Below, in pieces: positions 1 through 8,773 of a stretch of DNA of 32,087 nucleotides. This DNA is from Campylobacterales bacterium. Its GTDB lineage: Bacteria; Campylobacterota; Campylobacteria; Campylobacterales; JALSKU01. Location: NCBI GenBank assembly GCA_027065125.1, contig JAMOOV010000161.1, positions 1 through 32,087 of the forward strand. The letters are read 5' to 3'. Under the pieces are notes generated by a model, which did not search any database, was not told the DNA's origin, and was given only the letters and a program-made list of their open reading frames with translations. Within the stretch, counting starts at the first letter, position 1; the number at the start of each line of letters is the position of its first letter. The translations under genes were made by a program, and so were the position numbers.

Positions 1-7
1 AAAAAGG

Positions 8-94
8 TGGTACCTGGGGCCGGACTCGAACCGGCACGGTATCGCTACCACCAGATTTTGAGTCTGGCGTGTCTACCAGTTTCACCACCCAGGC
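8..94 (-). tRNA. tRNA-Leu (anticodon CAA)
   Basis: Read on the minus strand this is an 87-nt class II tRNA. The acceptor stem GCCTGGG pairs with CCCAGGT and is followed by discriminator A and an encoded CCA. The anticodon stem CCAGA/TCTGG encloses loop CTCAAAA, giving anticodon CAA for UUG codons. The long variable arm (GGTA/TACC around GCGA) and the T arm GCCGG-TTCGAGT-CCGGC are both intact. The 3' end is followed by CCTTTTT. It lies downstream of hup on the same strand, separated by a strong hairpin. Confidence 0.97.
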
Positions 95-133
95 ATATAT
101 ACCAAAAAACTAAAATAAAATCTTATAATTTTA

Positions 134-170
134 TTGCTTAAAAACTTGTTAAAAACAAGTTTTTAAGCAA
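134..170 (-). terminator. 17-bp perfect hairpin between hup and tRNA-Leu
   Basis: The arm TTGCTTAAAAACTTGTT (134-150) is exactly complementary to 154-170 with a 3-nt loop. It begins 9 bp beyond the hup stop codon, as expected for a terminator of hup. However, no run of T follows it on the minus strand, so it may instead stabilise the hup 3' end or separate hup from the tRNA during processing. Confidence 0.5.
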
Positions 171-178
171 ATTTGGGA

Positions 179-457
179 TTATTTTTTAGCTACTGCTTCT
201 TTAAGCTTCTTGCCTACTTTAAATTTAACTGCAGTTGTAGCAGGAACATCAACAACTTTATCAGTTCCGGGAACTCTGGCAGTTCTTGCAGCTCTTTTTG
301 AAGTAGAGAATGTACCAAAGCCTATGAAACTTACACTTTTTTCAGCAGTTAATGCTTCAGTTAAAGTTTCCAATATTGCATCAAGTGCAGCATTAGTATC
401 CTTTTTTGATAATCCTGCCTTTTCGGCAACTGTTTGAATAAATTCAGCTTTTTTCAT
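179..457 (-). CDS. hup: HU-family histone-like DNA-binding protein
   Basis: This 92-residue protein has the full length of HU, a dimeric nucleoid protein that bends and compacts DNA. The core GFGTF motif is present near residues 46-50. The arm that inserts into the minor groove follows, with Arg-Val-Pro-Gly-Thr carrying the conserved intercalating proline. The C-terminus VKFKVGKKLKEAV matches the family helix. The start is the ATG at 455-457, because AAAGGA lies 7-8 nt upstream. A TTG two codons earlier is in frame but badly spaced. It has its own promoter (490-518) and is divergent from flgL. HU versus IHF subunit cannot be confused here, as the spacing of the arm and the RxP motif are HU-like. 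Confidence 0.96.
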   Translation of the reverse strand: MKKAEFIQTVAEKAGLSKKDTNAALDAILETLTEALTAEKSVSFIGFGTFSTSKRAARTARVPGTDKVVDVPATTAVKFKVGKKLKEAVAKK

Positions 458-489
458 TAGCAATCCTTTGGAAAAATATATTTGAATAG

Positions 490-518
490 ATTGTACAGTT
501 TTTTTTCAAAAAAGACAA
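490..518 (-). promoter_or_regulatory. Probable sigma-70 promoter of hup
   Basis: On the minus strand TTGTCT (513-518) and TACAAT (490-495, preceded by TG) are separated by about 17 bp. This puts the start of transcription roughly 25 nt before the hup ribosome-binding site. The spacer contains A and T tracts, common in promoters of this phylum. Confidence 0.55.
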
Positions 519-602
519 TAATTTTTTTAAAAAAATTAAAAAAAAATAGCAAAAAGTCGATTTTTTAGCATATAGGTAAACAAAAAGTATCCATTTTGTG
601 CT

Positions 603-620
603 TGGGAATTAAAATTGCTT
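603..620 (+). promoter_or_regulatory. Sigma-54 (RpoN) promoter of flgL
   Basis: The sequence TGGGAATTAAAATTGCTT places GG (605-606) exactly 10 bp before GC (617-618), the invariant -24/-12 spacing. The -12 element is TTGCTT, typical of Campylobacter and Helicobacter flagellar promoters. Transcription would start near 630, just ahead of the ribosome-binding site at 641-646. In this phylum middle flagellar genes, including hook-associated ones, are RpoN/FlgR dependent, so the match fits the gene it precedes. Confidence 0.8.
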
Positions 621-651
621 GTAAAACAATGTCAATATAAAAAGGAAAAAT

Positions 652-2604
652 ATGAGAATAACAAACCAATTATTATATAGTAATTTTGCAAGAAATTATC
701 AAAGAAGTGGTAACGAACTCAATAAATTAAGTGCTCAAATATCTTCAGGTAAAAAAATACAAGACAGTTTTGAAGATAGTTCTGTTTATATTGATGATAC
801 AAGGTTGGAATATGAAAAAACAACTTTATCACAGATAAAAGATAGTTCTCAAAGTGCACAAGAATTTGCAAATAATTCAGATAGTACACTAAATGAATTT
901 ACTGATGCTTTGTTGCAATTTAAAACAAAGCTTATTCAGGCTGCTAGTGGAATAAATAGTCCGACTAATTTAAATGCGATAGCTAATGATCTTGAGGCGA
1001 TAAAACAAAATTTGATAGATTTGGCTAATACTTCTATAAAAGGACAATTTATTTTTAGCGGTACGGCATTTTCAACAAAGCCTATAGATGCAGAGGGAAA
1101 TTATCACGGCAATGATAAAGAGATAAGAGCAACTACGGGAGCTGAGTCTTCGTTGCCTTATAATATAGACGGGAATTCTCTCTTTTTGGGAACTGACGGT
1201 GATTATAAAAAGATGGTTTCCACCAATGTTAAGCTATACTCAAATAATGAAGATCAAGCTATACTCAAAGGTAGTGATAACATAAAAGATTTGATGGAAA
1301 ATAATGGTACAAAAAATACGGCAGATAATAATACTGCATATTTTTATATTCAAGCTAAAAATAGTGACGGGAGTTCTTTTAAAAAGAAGATAGATATAGA
1401 TACATCAGAGAGTGTAGACACTCTTCTTGGCAAGATACAAGATAGTTTTTCTCCAAGCGATAGTGTAAATGTTGCACTAAATGACTATGGTCAAATAGAG
1501 ATAACAGATAAAACGAATGGAAACAAATCGTTGGATTTTAGTATGATTGGTGCGATTGACGGCAATGCGGGTACGGATGATATTGATGATTTTAATAGCG
1601 ATGTAAATGTTGTATCTTTTGTTAAGAGTAACTATTTGTCCTCGCCCGATGCGGCAAACGAGGATGTCTCTTTTGATAGAAATTATTTTGCAGTTGACGG
1701 AGATAGTTTAACTTCAAATGTTTCTCAAATAGATAAAACGACAAATAGTTATGCAACTTCAAAAACAAAACTTGTTGATGGATCTGGGTTGTCTACTCTG
1801 GATGGAGAAACTCTTTCTTTAAGACTTGATGATATTGATGGAACAACTCACAATGATATTAAAATAGATTTTAAATCTGATGGATCAACTTTTTCAGTTG
1901 GTAGTGATACATACGATATTTACGATGCTGAAGGAAATAAAACAGATTGTGATAATATGACTTATAAACAACTATGTGATGTTGTTTCAATGGTTACCTC
2001 AAACCATCTTCCTGTAACAAATGATAAAGATGGTTATGATAATGCTGTCGAAACTGCAAGATATGCTGTAGATGTATCCCTTGATTATAAAGGTAAACTG
2101 CAAATAAAAGATAAACTTAATGCCTCTACAAAAATAAAATTTTCCATGTATGACAGCTCCAGTGATGATTTTGGCTCTGAAAATGGTAATTCTTTATCCT
2201 TTATGTCTAACAATGCTATAACTATAGATGAGCCGAGTGTTGATTTTTTTAAAGATTTGGATCAAATGATAAAAGCTGTTAGAGAAGGAAAATTTTCTAT
2301 GGATGATTCTTCTGAGGGAGATTCAAGAAATATTGGTATAGAAAATTCTATAAGAAGACTTGACCATTTAAGTGATCATGTGGAAAAGGAGCATGCTAAG
2401 ATAGGATCTTTGTCTAAAGCACTTGATACATCATACCAAAGGAGTGATCTTTTATCTATACAAGTGCAAACTCTGCAGTCCCAAGTAGCCGATGTTGATA
2501 TAGGTGAAGCTTTGGCAAAATATAATCAAATAAGCATCAGCTATCAAGCAATGTTGTCAACGATAGCAAAAGTTAATTCAATGTCTTTATTAAATTATAT
2601 GTGA
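652..2604 (+). CDS. flgL: Flagellar hook-filament junction protein FlgL (HAP3)
   Basis: This 650-residue protein has flagellin-type ends: the N-terminus starts MRITNQLLYSNFARNYQRS with a long helical region to about residue 140, including the FIFSGT motif. The C-terminal helix ends in a Ser-Met-Ser-Leu-Leu-Asn-Tyr-Met stretch. Such ends form the coiled-coil D0/D1 domains that polymerise in the axial structure. FlgL links the hook to the filament and is exported by the flagellar type III apparatus, so no cleaved signal is expected. The large Asp/Ser/Asn-rich middle (about 150-550) is the surface-exposed insert that makes Campylobacterota FlgL roughly twice the length of the enterobacterial protein. 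The start is supported by AAAGGA 5 nt upstream and by the sigma-54 promoter. ftsK follows after 27-33 nt with no terminator. Confidence 0.93.
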   Translation: MRITNQLLYSNFARNYQRSGNELNKLSAQISSGKKIQDSFEDSSVYIDDTRLEYEKTTLSQIKDSSQSAQEFANNSDSTLNEFTDALLQFKTKLIQAASGINSPTNLNAIANDLEAIKQNLIDLANTSIKGQFIFSGTAFSTKPIDAEGNYHGNDKEIRATTGAESSLPYNIDGNSLFLGTDGDYKKMVSTNVKLYSNNEDQAILKGSDNIKDLMENNGTKNTADNNTAYFYIQAKNSDGSSFKKKIDIDTSESVDTLLGKIQDSFSPSDSVNVALNDYGQIEITDKTNGNKSLDFSMIGAIDGNAGTDDIDDFNSDVNVVSFVKSNYLSSPDAANEDVSFDRNYFAVDGDSLTSNVSQIDKTTNSYATSKTKLVDGSGLSTLDGETLSLRLDDIDGTTHNDIKIDFKSDGSTFSVGSDTYDIYDAEGNKTDCDNMTYKQLCDVVSMVTSNHLPVTNDKDGYDNAVETARYAVDVSLDYKGKLQIKDKLNASTKIKFSMYDSSSDDFGSENGNSLSFMSNNAITIDEPSVDFFKDLDQMIKAVREGKFSMDDSSEGDSRNIGIENSIRRLDHLSDHVEKEHAKIGSLSKALDTSYQRSDLLSIQVQTLQSQVADVDIGEALAKYNQISISYQAMLSTIAKVNSMSLLNYM

Positions 2605-2625
2605 TATAATATAGCTATAATTTTT

Positions 2626-2640
2626 AAAGGATTGATTATA
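2626..2640 (+). promoter_or_regulatory. Ribosome-binding site and ambiguous start of ftsK
   Basis: AAAGGA (2626-2631) is directly followed by TTG (2632), leaving no spacer, so TTG is an unlikely start. The in-frame ATA at 2638 has ideal 6-nt spacing and would give Met-Val-Lys-Glu-Ile-Leu, matching the length of FtsK N-termini I recall from this group. The next in-frame TTG (2668) has no usable Shine-Dalgarno sequence. Confidence 0.5.
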
Positions 2641-4740
2641 GTTAAAGAGATATTATTTATACTGTTTTTGGGTATTGCACTATTTTTTGGACTTTCAACG
2701 GCTTTGCTTGATGCTTCAACAGTTGGGAAAATCGGTCATATCATAGGTTTGTATAATAGAGAGTATTTTGGATATATATCTTTTATATATCCATTTTTGC
2801 TTATTGTGCCAGCATACTATTTTTATAGATATACTTTTAAAATTGATAGAAAAATAGAAATTACTCTATCTGTCATCCTACTGTTTTTTGTCTTATTGAT
2901 GTTTCAAGCCGTAGTAGTAGAGGGCAAGATGGACGGATATATAGGTAGCTATATAGATAATTTTATCTCTAATTTTGTAGGACTTGGCGGTCTTTGGATT
3001 TTTATAGTAATGAGTTTTTTGCTATCTATGGTAATACTTTTAAATGCCTCTTTGGGGGAAGTTTTTAGGATATTTGTAATTGATAGATTTATGGAAAATA
3101 AAGATAAAAAACAGAATAAAAAAACTACCATTACTCATAAAAAGAGTAGCATTAAGAAACAAGATAAACCACAAGAAAACTCTTCCGAAGAGAAACAAGA
3201 AATAAAATTGGAAGATAAAAAGCAAGAGATAGCGATAGAAGATGAAAAGCAAAAAAGTAATGTTACAATACTTAGTGAAGTAGAAGAAAATAAAAAACTT
3301 TTGCAAATGATAGATACAAGCGAAGATAGTGAAAAACCAAAAAATTTTAAACTTCCTCCAACCTCTTTTTTAGAGTCACCACCCAAAAAACACAATATGG
3401 TAAATGAGGCTGAGATAGATAAAAAGATAAAAGATTTACTCAGTAAATTATCCAAATTTAAGATAGAAGGAGATGTAGTAAGAACTTATACCGGTCCGGT
3501 AGTAACGACTTTTGAGTTTAAGCCCGCACCTCATGTGAAAGTATCTAAGATATTGACATTGCAAGATGATCTCGCTATGGCTTTAAAGGCTAAAACTATC
3601 AGGATACAAGCACCGATACCGGGAAAAGATGTGGTTGGTATAGAGATACCCAATAAACATATAGATACGATATATCTAAGAGATATCATAGAGTCTAATC
3701 TCTTTCAAAAATCATCTTCTCCTTTGACTTTGGCACTCGGTAAAGATATAGTTGGCAATCCCTTCTTGACCGATCTAAAAAAACTTCCCCATCTTTTGAT
3801 AGCAGGAACTACCGGAAGTGGTAAAAGTGTAGGTATAAATGCTATGATACTGTCACTTTTATATAAAAATTCACCCGACAATTTAAAGCTTATCATGATT
3901 GATCCCAAAATGCTTGAATTTTCTATATTTAATGATATTCCTCATCTATTAACACCTGTTATCACTGAGTCGAAAAAGGCTATCATAGCACTTGCCAATA
4001 CGGTTGCGGAGATGGAGAAAAGATATAAAATAATGAGTAAAACCAGAACAAAAAATATAGAGGGATATAACGAAAAAGCGAAAAAAGAGGGTTTGGATAC
4101 TTTTCCCTATATCGTAGTGGTTATAGACGAGTTGGCTGACCTTATGATGACAAGTGGAAAAGAGGTGGAGTTTTATATAGCAAGATTGGCACAAATGGCA
4201 AGAGCTAGTGGTATACATCTCATAGTAGCTACTCAAAGACCGTCTGTTGATGTTGTCACCGGACTTATAAAAGCAAATTTGCCATCAAGGATAAGTTTTA
4301 AAGTAGGTCAAAAGATAGATAGTAAAATCATACTAGATACTATGGGTGCAGAGTCTCTTTTGGGCAGAGGAGATATGCTGTTTACTCCTCCGGGTGTAAC
4401 GGGACTTATAAGACTTCATGCACCATATACGACGGAAAGTGATATCGAAAAAATAGTAGAATTTTTAAAATCACAAAGAGAAGTTGAGTATGATGAGAGT
4501 TTTTTAAGAGAGAGTTTAAACGGTTCATCCTCATCGTCCGAGGGTGAATTGGATGAGGAATTTGATGAACTGTACGAAAATGCAAAAAATGTCGTTTTAA
4601 CTGATAGAAAATGCTCCATAAGTTATATACAGAGAAAATTACAAATAGGCTACAACAGAGCAGCAAGGATAGTGGAACAACTTGAAACCATGGGTGTGCT
4701 TTCTGCTCCAAATTCTAAAGGACAAAGAGAAATATTGTAA
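2632..4740 (+). CDS. ftsK: DNA translocase FtsK
   Basis: This membrane-anchored ATPase of the FtsK/SpoIIIE family pumps DNA at the division septum and helps resolve chromosome dimers. From the N-terminus: four hydrophobic segments within residues 1-145; a short, highly charged Lys/Glu linker (about 155-250); the alpha/beta motor with Walker A GTTGSGKS (about 392-399) and Walker B IVVVIDELADLM (Asp about 499); the ATQRPSVDVVTG stretch; then a C-terminal winged-helix gamma domain (about 640-702), the part that in the family recognises oriented KOPS-type DNA. At 702 residues it is short, as in Campylobacter, because the linker is short. It is probably co-transcribed with flgL, a pairing I recall from Campylobacter. 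The start codon is uncertain: TTG at 2632 is the first conventional candidate, ATA at 2638 fits better. Confidence 0.95.
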   Translation: MIIVKEILFILFLGIALFFGLSTALLDASTVGKIGHIIGLYNREYFGYISFIYPFLLIVPAYYFYRYTFKIDRKIEITLSVILLFFVLLMFQAVVVEGKMDGYIGSYIDNFISNFVGLGGLWIFIVMSFLLSMVILLNASLGEVFRIFVIDRFMENKDKKQNKKTTITHKKSSIKKQDKPQENSSEEKQEIKLEDKKQEIAIEDEKQKSNVTILSEVEENKKLLQMIDTSEDSEKPKNFKLPPTSFLESPPKKHNMVNEAEIDKKIKDLLSKLSKFKIEGDVVRTYTGPVVTTFEFKPAPHVKVSKILTLQDDLAMALKAKTIRIQAPIPGKDVVGIEIPNKHIDTIYLRDIIESNLFQKSSSPLTLALGKDIVGNPFLTDLKKLPHLLIAGTTGSGKSVGINAMILSLLYKNSPDNLKLIMIDPKMLEFSIFNDIPHLLTPVITESKKAIIALANTVAEMEKRYKIMSKTRTKNIEGYNEKAKKEGLDTFPYIVVVIDELADLMMTSGKEVEFYIARLAQMARASGIHLIVATQRPSVDVVTGLIKANLPSRISFKVGQKIDSKIILDTMGAESLLGRGDMLFTPPGVTGLIRLHAPYTTESDIEKIVEFLKSQREVEYDESFLRESLNGSSSSSEGELDEEFDELYENAKNVVLTDRKCSISYIQRKLQIGYNRAARIVEQLETMGVLSAPNSKGQREIL

Positions 4741-4800
4741 CAAAGATATTGTAAATTTCGATTTTTATCTCAAATTTCTCCAAAATCAGATATATTTTGA

Positions 4801-4806
4801 TAAAAT
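4801..4806 (+). promoter_or_regulatory. Candidate -10 element for acnB
   Basis: TAAAAT preceded by TTTGA lies 29 nt before the acnB start codon and just ahead of the AAAGGAG ribosome-binding site. No good -35 hexamer is seen, which is usual for sigma-70 promoters in Campylobacterota. The 94-bp gap after ftsK and the dedicated terminator after acnB support a single-gene unit. Confidence 0.4.
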
Positions 4807-4834
4807 ACATTAATTATATATCAAAGGAGATTTT

Positions 4835-7411
4835 ATGAGTATAATAGAAGAGTACAAAGCTCACACAAAAGAGAGGGTGGCTCTTGGTGTGCCGCCGTTG
4901 CCATTAACTGCAAAACAGACTGCTGAACTGGTAGAGTTGTTGAAACTTGATGATATACCTGAAGAGAAGTATCTTTTAGATTTATTTAAAAACCATATAA
5001 GTCCTGGTGTCGATGATGCTGCTTATGTTAAAGCAGCTTTTTTAAATGCTATTATAGTCGGAGATGCTCATTCAAAAGCTATAGATAAAGTTGATGCTGT
5101 AAAGTTGCTAGGAAGAATGCTTGGCGGATACAATGTCGCACCTATGGTTGAAGCACTAAAGAGTGAAGATGTTACAGTTGCCCAAGAGGCTTGCGATCAG
5201 TTAAAAGATACACTTTTAGTGTATGATTCATTTAATGATGTCAAGGATTTGATGGATGAGGGAAACAGCTTTGCTAAAGAGCTTGTAGAGTCTTGGGCAA
5301 ATGCCGAGTGGTTTACAAAAAGAAAATCACTTCCAAAAGAGATAAAATTGACTGTTTTTAGAGTGCCGGGAGAGACAAATACTGATGATTTAAGTCCTGC
5401 AAGTGAAGCTTTTACAAGAAGTGATATACCTCTTCATGCAAATTCTATGCTTGTAGCAAAAATGGACAATCCAATAGAAACTATAAAAGAGTTGAAGAAA
5501 AAAGGAAACCCGATAGCTTATGTAGGTGATGTTGTGGGTACCGGAAGCTCAAGAAAATCAGCTATAAACTCAGTACAATGGCATATCGGAGAGGAGATAC
5601 CGGGAGTTCCAAACAAAAAAACCGGAGGAGTTATCATAGGCTCCATAATAGCTCCTATATTTTTCAATACTGCAGAAGATAGCGGTGCATTTCCCATAGA
5701 AGCTGATGTTCAAAAGCTTGAGATGGGTGATGAGATAGTTGTAAAACCATATGAGGGAAAGATATATAAAAATGGTGAAGTCGTAAGTGAATTTGAGATA
5801 AAGCCAAACACTTTGCCGGATGAGATAAAAGCTGGTGGCAGGATACCTCTTATCATAGGTAGAAACTTGACTGCAAAGGCAAGAGAAGCTTTAAAAATGG
5901 GTGAAGATAAGATATTTGAAAGACCTATTCAGCCTGAGGGCGATGGTAGCGGATATACTCTTGCTCAAAAAATGATAGGTAAAGCTTGTGGTATGGAGGG
6001 TGTGAAGCCCGGTATGTACTGTGAGCCTATAGCTACTACCGTGGGTAGTCAAGACACCACCGGAGCTATGACCAGAGATGAGATAAAAGAGTTGGCGGCT
6101 TTGAGTTTTGGTGCTGATTTTGTGATGCAGAGTTTTTGCCATACTGCAGCATATCCAAAGCCTGCAGATATAAAGCTACATCACACTCTACCCGACTTTT
6201 TTATCAAAAGAGGCGGAGTTGCTTTGAAGCCGGGTGATGGTGTTATTCACTCATGGCTCAATAGATTTTGTTTGCCGGATACCTTGGGGACAGGTGGCGA
6301 TTCTCATACTAGATTTCCTATCGGCATTAGTTTTCCTGCGGGTAGTGGACTTGTGGCTTTTGCGGCAGTTGCCGGAAGCATGCCTCTAAATGTACCTGAG
6401 TCTGTACTTGTAAGATTTAAAGGTGAAATGCAACCGGGAATTACTTTGAGAGATATGGTAAATGCTATACCTTATTTTGCTATCAAAAAAGGTATGCTAA
6501 CTGTTCCTAAAAAGGGTAAGATAAATGAATTTGCCGGTAAAATTTTAGAGATAGAAGGACTTGAAAACTTAAAAGTTGAACAAGCCTTTGAATTAAGTGA
6601 TGCATCTACTGAAAGAAGCACTGCAGCTTGTGTTGTAAACCTAAATAAAGAGCCGGTTATCGAGTATCTTGAGTCAAATATAGCCATGATAGAAGCCATG
6701 ATAGAAAACGGATATGAAGATGCAAGAACTTTAAAAAGAAGAGCTGATAAGATGAGAGAGTGGATAGCCAATCCTACTCTTTTAAGAGCTGATAAAGATG
6801 CAAAATATAGTGCTATACTTGAAATAGATATGAATGAAGTTACAGAGCCGATACTGGCTTGTCCAAACGATCCCGACGATGTTGCCACTTTAAGTGAGAT
6901 ATTAAGCGACAGCAATAGACCAAACGGTAAGATAGATGAAGTATTTGTTGGAAGCTGTATGACAAATATAGGTCTTTTTAGAGCTTTGGGAGAAGTTTTA
7001 AAAGACGAGGGTGCAGTACCTACAAGACTATGGGTAACTCCACCTACCAAGATGGATAAGAAAACACTTGTAGAAGAGGGTTACTACTCCATATTTGGAA
7101 CGGCCGGAGCTAGGACGGAGATACCGGGATGCTCTTTGTGTATGGGAAACCAAGCAAGAGTTGCTGATAATGCAATAGTATTTTCAACAAGTACGAGAAA
7201 CTTTGACAATAGAATGGGAAAAGGTGCACAAGTCTATCTAGGCTCATCAGAACTTGCTGCTGTTACGGCACTTCTTGGAAGACTTCCGACAAAAGAGGAG
7301 TATCTTGAGATAGTACCTAAGAAGATCACACCGGAAGTTAGAGACAGGATATATAAATATCTTGATTTTAGCAAGTTGAGCAAAGAGGAAGTAAAAGAGA
7401 TGCTTGGATGA
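4835..7411 (+). CDS. acnB: Aconitate hydratase B
   Basis: AcnB interconverts citrate and isocitrate using a [4Fe-4S] cluster in the cytoplasm; many AcnB enzymes also act on 2-methylisocitrate. The protein is 858 residues against about 865 in E. coli. It shows the AcnB-type order: an N-terminal HEAT-like domain (about 1-160), the swivel domain ([20 protein letters not shown] near 235-254), then the catalytic domains. These hold [17 protein letters not shown] and [13 protein letters not shown]. Cluster ligands are visible as Cys708 (VGSCMTN) and Cys766/Cys769 (CSLCMGN), matching Cys710/769/772 of E. coli. The start has AAAGGAG 7 nt upstream. It stands apart from the icd-mdh-fum-suc block, with its own promoter and terminator. 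Apo-AcnB is an iron-responsive mRNA-binding protein in E. coli; whether that holds here is unknown. Confidence 0.97.
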   Translation: MSIIEEYKAHTKERVALGVPPLPLTAKQTAELVELLKLDDIPEEKYLLDLFKNHISPGVDDAAYVKAAFLNAIIVGDAHSKAIDKVDAVKLLGRMLGGYNVAPMVEALKSEDVTVAQEACDQLKDTLLVYDSFNDVKDLMDEGNSFAKELVESWANAEWFTKRKSLPKEIKLTVFRVPGETNTDDLSPASEAFTRSDIPLHANSMLVAKMDNPIETIKELKKKGNPIAYVGDVVGTGSSRKSAINSVQWHIGEEIPGVPNKKTGGVIIGSIIAPIFFNTAEDSGAFPIEADVQKLEMGDEIVVKPYEGKIYKNGEVVSEFEIKPNTLPDEIKAGGRIPLIIGRNLTAKAREALKMGEDKIFERPIQPEGDGSGYTLAQKMIGKACGMEGVKPGMYCEPIATTVGSQDTTGAMTRDEIKELAALSFGADFVMQSFCHTAAYPKPADIKLHHTLPDFFIKRGGVALKPGDGVIHSWLNRFCLPDTLGTGGDSHTRFPIGISFPAGSGLVAFAAVAGSMPLNVPESVLVRFKGEMQPGITLRDMVNAIPYFAIKKGMLTVPKKGKINEFAGKILEIEGLENLKVEQAFELSDASTERSTAACVVNLNKEPVIEYLESNIAMIEAMIENGYEDARTLKRRADKMREWIANPTLLRADKDAKYSAILEIDMNEVTEPILACPNDPDDVATLSEILSDSNRPNGKIDEVFVGSCMTNIGLFRALGEVLKDEGAVPTRLWVTPPTKMDKKTLVEEGYYSIFGTAGARTEIPGCSLCMGNQARVADNAIVFSTSTRNFDNRMGKGAQVYLGSSELAAVTALLGRLPTKEEYLEIVPKKITPEVRDRIYKYLDFSKLSKEEVKEMLG

Positions 7412-7414
7412 CAT

Positions 7415-7440
7415 AAAAGGCGGATTTTCCGCCTTTTATA
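7415..7440 (+). terminator. Intrinsic terminator after acnB
   Basis: The stem AAAAGGCGGA (7415-7424) pairs with TCCGCCTTTT (7428-7437) around a TTT loop, starting 3 nt after the acnB stop. The GC core with flanking A and T runs makes it a typical Rho-independent terminator that could work in both directions. Confidence 0.85.
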
Positions 7441-7487
7441 AATTTATACAAATGCTTTGTTTGTGGATTATGAGCTTTGCTTTAGTG

Positions 7488-7504
7488 AGGGGAATTTTCA
7501 GGTG
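7488..7504 (+). promoter_or_regulatory. Ribosome-binding site favouring a GTG start for the helicase
   Basis: AGGGGA (7488-7493) sits 8 nt before GTG at 7502. The earlier in-frame TTG at 7457 has only T- and A-rich sequence upstream. The GTG leaves 16 residues before the Walker A loop, a normal lead for this type of helicase. Confidence 0.55.
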
Positions 7505-8770
7505 AGAGATAAAATTTTAAAACTTTTGAAAAAAAATCATGTATTTCTTACAGGCGGTGCCGGGGTAGGAAAAAGTTATCTATCAAGAGAGATTATCAAA
7601 GAGTACAAAAAAAATTCGAAAGAAGTTGTTATACTTGGGAGTACCGGCATAAGTGCCGTTGGTATAGGCGGACAAACCGTGCATAGTTTTTTTGGATTTG
7701 GGATATGTAGCAATATAGATGAGCTTGTTGTTCAAGATAGGAAAAATAGACAAAAGATAAAAGAGATAAAAAAGATACTCCAAAGTTGTGATTTGATAGT
7801 TATAGACGAGATAAGTATGATAAGTGCGAATCTTCTTGATATGATAAGATATAGGGTTGAAAACTCCTCATTTGAGGGTTCTTTTCTGTTTGTTGGAGAT
7901 TTTTTTCAGTTACCTCCTATAGTTCAAAGAGACAATTCTCTTTTGGGCGGTGGGGTTTATGCATTTGAAAGTGTGGCATGGGAAGTTTTTGACCCTGTTA
8001 AGGTAGAGCTTTTTGAAATGAAAAGAACAAAAGATAAAAGATTTTTTCAAATGCTTGGAAGGATAAGAGTGGGAGAGTTGGATAGTGAAGTGTTGGAATA
8101 TCTTATAAATCTATGTAAAAATAGTTTTATTTTAGAGAGCGAGCCGACATTTTTGTATGGTAGAAATTTTGAAGCCAATGAAACAAATATAAAAAAACTT
8201 TCAAAACATCCTCAAAAAGAGGTATCTGTAAAAGCAAAATTGGATTTGCACAAAAAAAGAGTCTCTAAAAATAGAGTACAAAGTTGGATAAACTCTTTGC
8301 CTGTAGAGGAGGAGTTGAGATTGAAGGTGGGAGTGCCTATACTGTTTACATCGAATAGATGGGGAAAGTTTGCAAACGGAGAAAGAGGAGTGCTAAAAGA
8401 GATAGGTGATGATTATCTCATAGTTGAAAAAAATGGAAGAGAAATCAGAGTGCAAAAGCAAGATTTTGACTTGATAGAGTATAAAGCCGATGATAACGAA
8501 GGCATAAAAGAAGTTTCTTTGGCTACCGTGAGCCAATATCCTCTAAAACTTGCCTATGCTATTACGATACATAAATCTCAAGGTATGAGTATAGAAAATC
8601 TTGTCTGCAATATAGATCGTATATTTACAAAAAGTCAATTTTATGTAGCGATAGGTAGAGCAATAGAACCGAAAAAACTATATATCCAACACAATAAACC
8701 AAATATTCAAAATCATTTTAAAAATATCATAAAAAGTGATGAAAGAGTAAAAACATTTTACGGACTTTAG
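7502..8770 (+). CDS. Pif1/RecD-like superfamily 1 DNA helicase
   Basis: With the GTG start this is a 423-residue ATPase of the Pif1/RecD2 type (SF1B, 5'-3'), predicted to unwind DNA or DNA-RNA structures in the cytoplasm. Visible motifs in order: Walker A FLTGGAGVGKS (residues 15-25), motif Ia GSTGISAVGIGGQTVHSFFG, Walker B LIVIDEISM (Asp102-Glu103), motif III VGDFFQLPP, a late SH3-like stretch (GVPILFTSNRWGKFANGERG), motif V AYAITIHKSQGMS, and motif VI-like YVAIGRA. That set is complete, so the enzyme is probably active. There is no Cas4-like or other nuclease domain, which keeps it apart from large Pif1 fusions. It lies alone between the acnB terminator and a convergent gene with only 3 nt between the stops. 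Its cellular role is not evident from context. A longer TTG start at 7457 cannot be excluded. Confidence 0.88.
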   Translation: MRDKILKLLKKNHVFLTGGAGVGKSYLSREIIKEYKKNSKEVVILGSTGISAVGIGGQTVHSFFGFGICSNIDELVVQDRKNRQKIKEIKKILQSCDLIVIDEISMISANLLDMIRYRVENSSFEGSFLFVGDFFQLPPIVQRDNSLLGGGVYAFESVAWEVFDPVKVELFEMKRTKDKRFFQMLGRIRVGELDSEVLEYLINLCKNSFILESEPTFLYGRNFEANETNIKKLSKHPQKEVSVKAKLDLHKKRVSKNRVQSWINSLPVEEELRLKVGVPILFTSNRWGKFANGERGVLKEIGDDYLIVEKNGREIRVQKQDFDLIEYKADDNEGIKEVSLATVSQYPLKLAYAITIHKSQGMSIENLVCNIDRIFTKSQFYVAIGRAIEPKKLYIQHNKPNIQNHFKNIIKSDERVKTFYGL

Positions 8771-8773
8771 TCG

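Noticed and set aside
1-94. tRNA-Leu as an integration site for a mobile element
   Set aside because: tRNA-Leu genes are common integration targets, but no integrase, no partial tRNA repeat and no foreign-looking cargo is visible within the window.
4725-4754. Direct repeat ATATTGTAA at the ftsK 3' end
   Set aside because: Two copies of a 9-mer in AT-rich DNA with no further structure; not enough for an attachment site or terminator.
6472-7050. 192-codon open frame antisense to acnB
   Set aside because: It lies within the conserved catalytic part of aconitase and has the Ser/Leu-rich composition of a shadow frame, with no recognisable domain.
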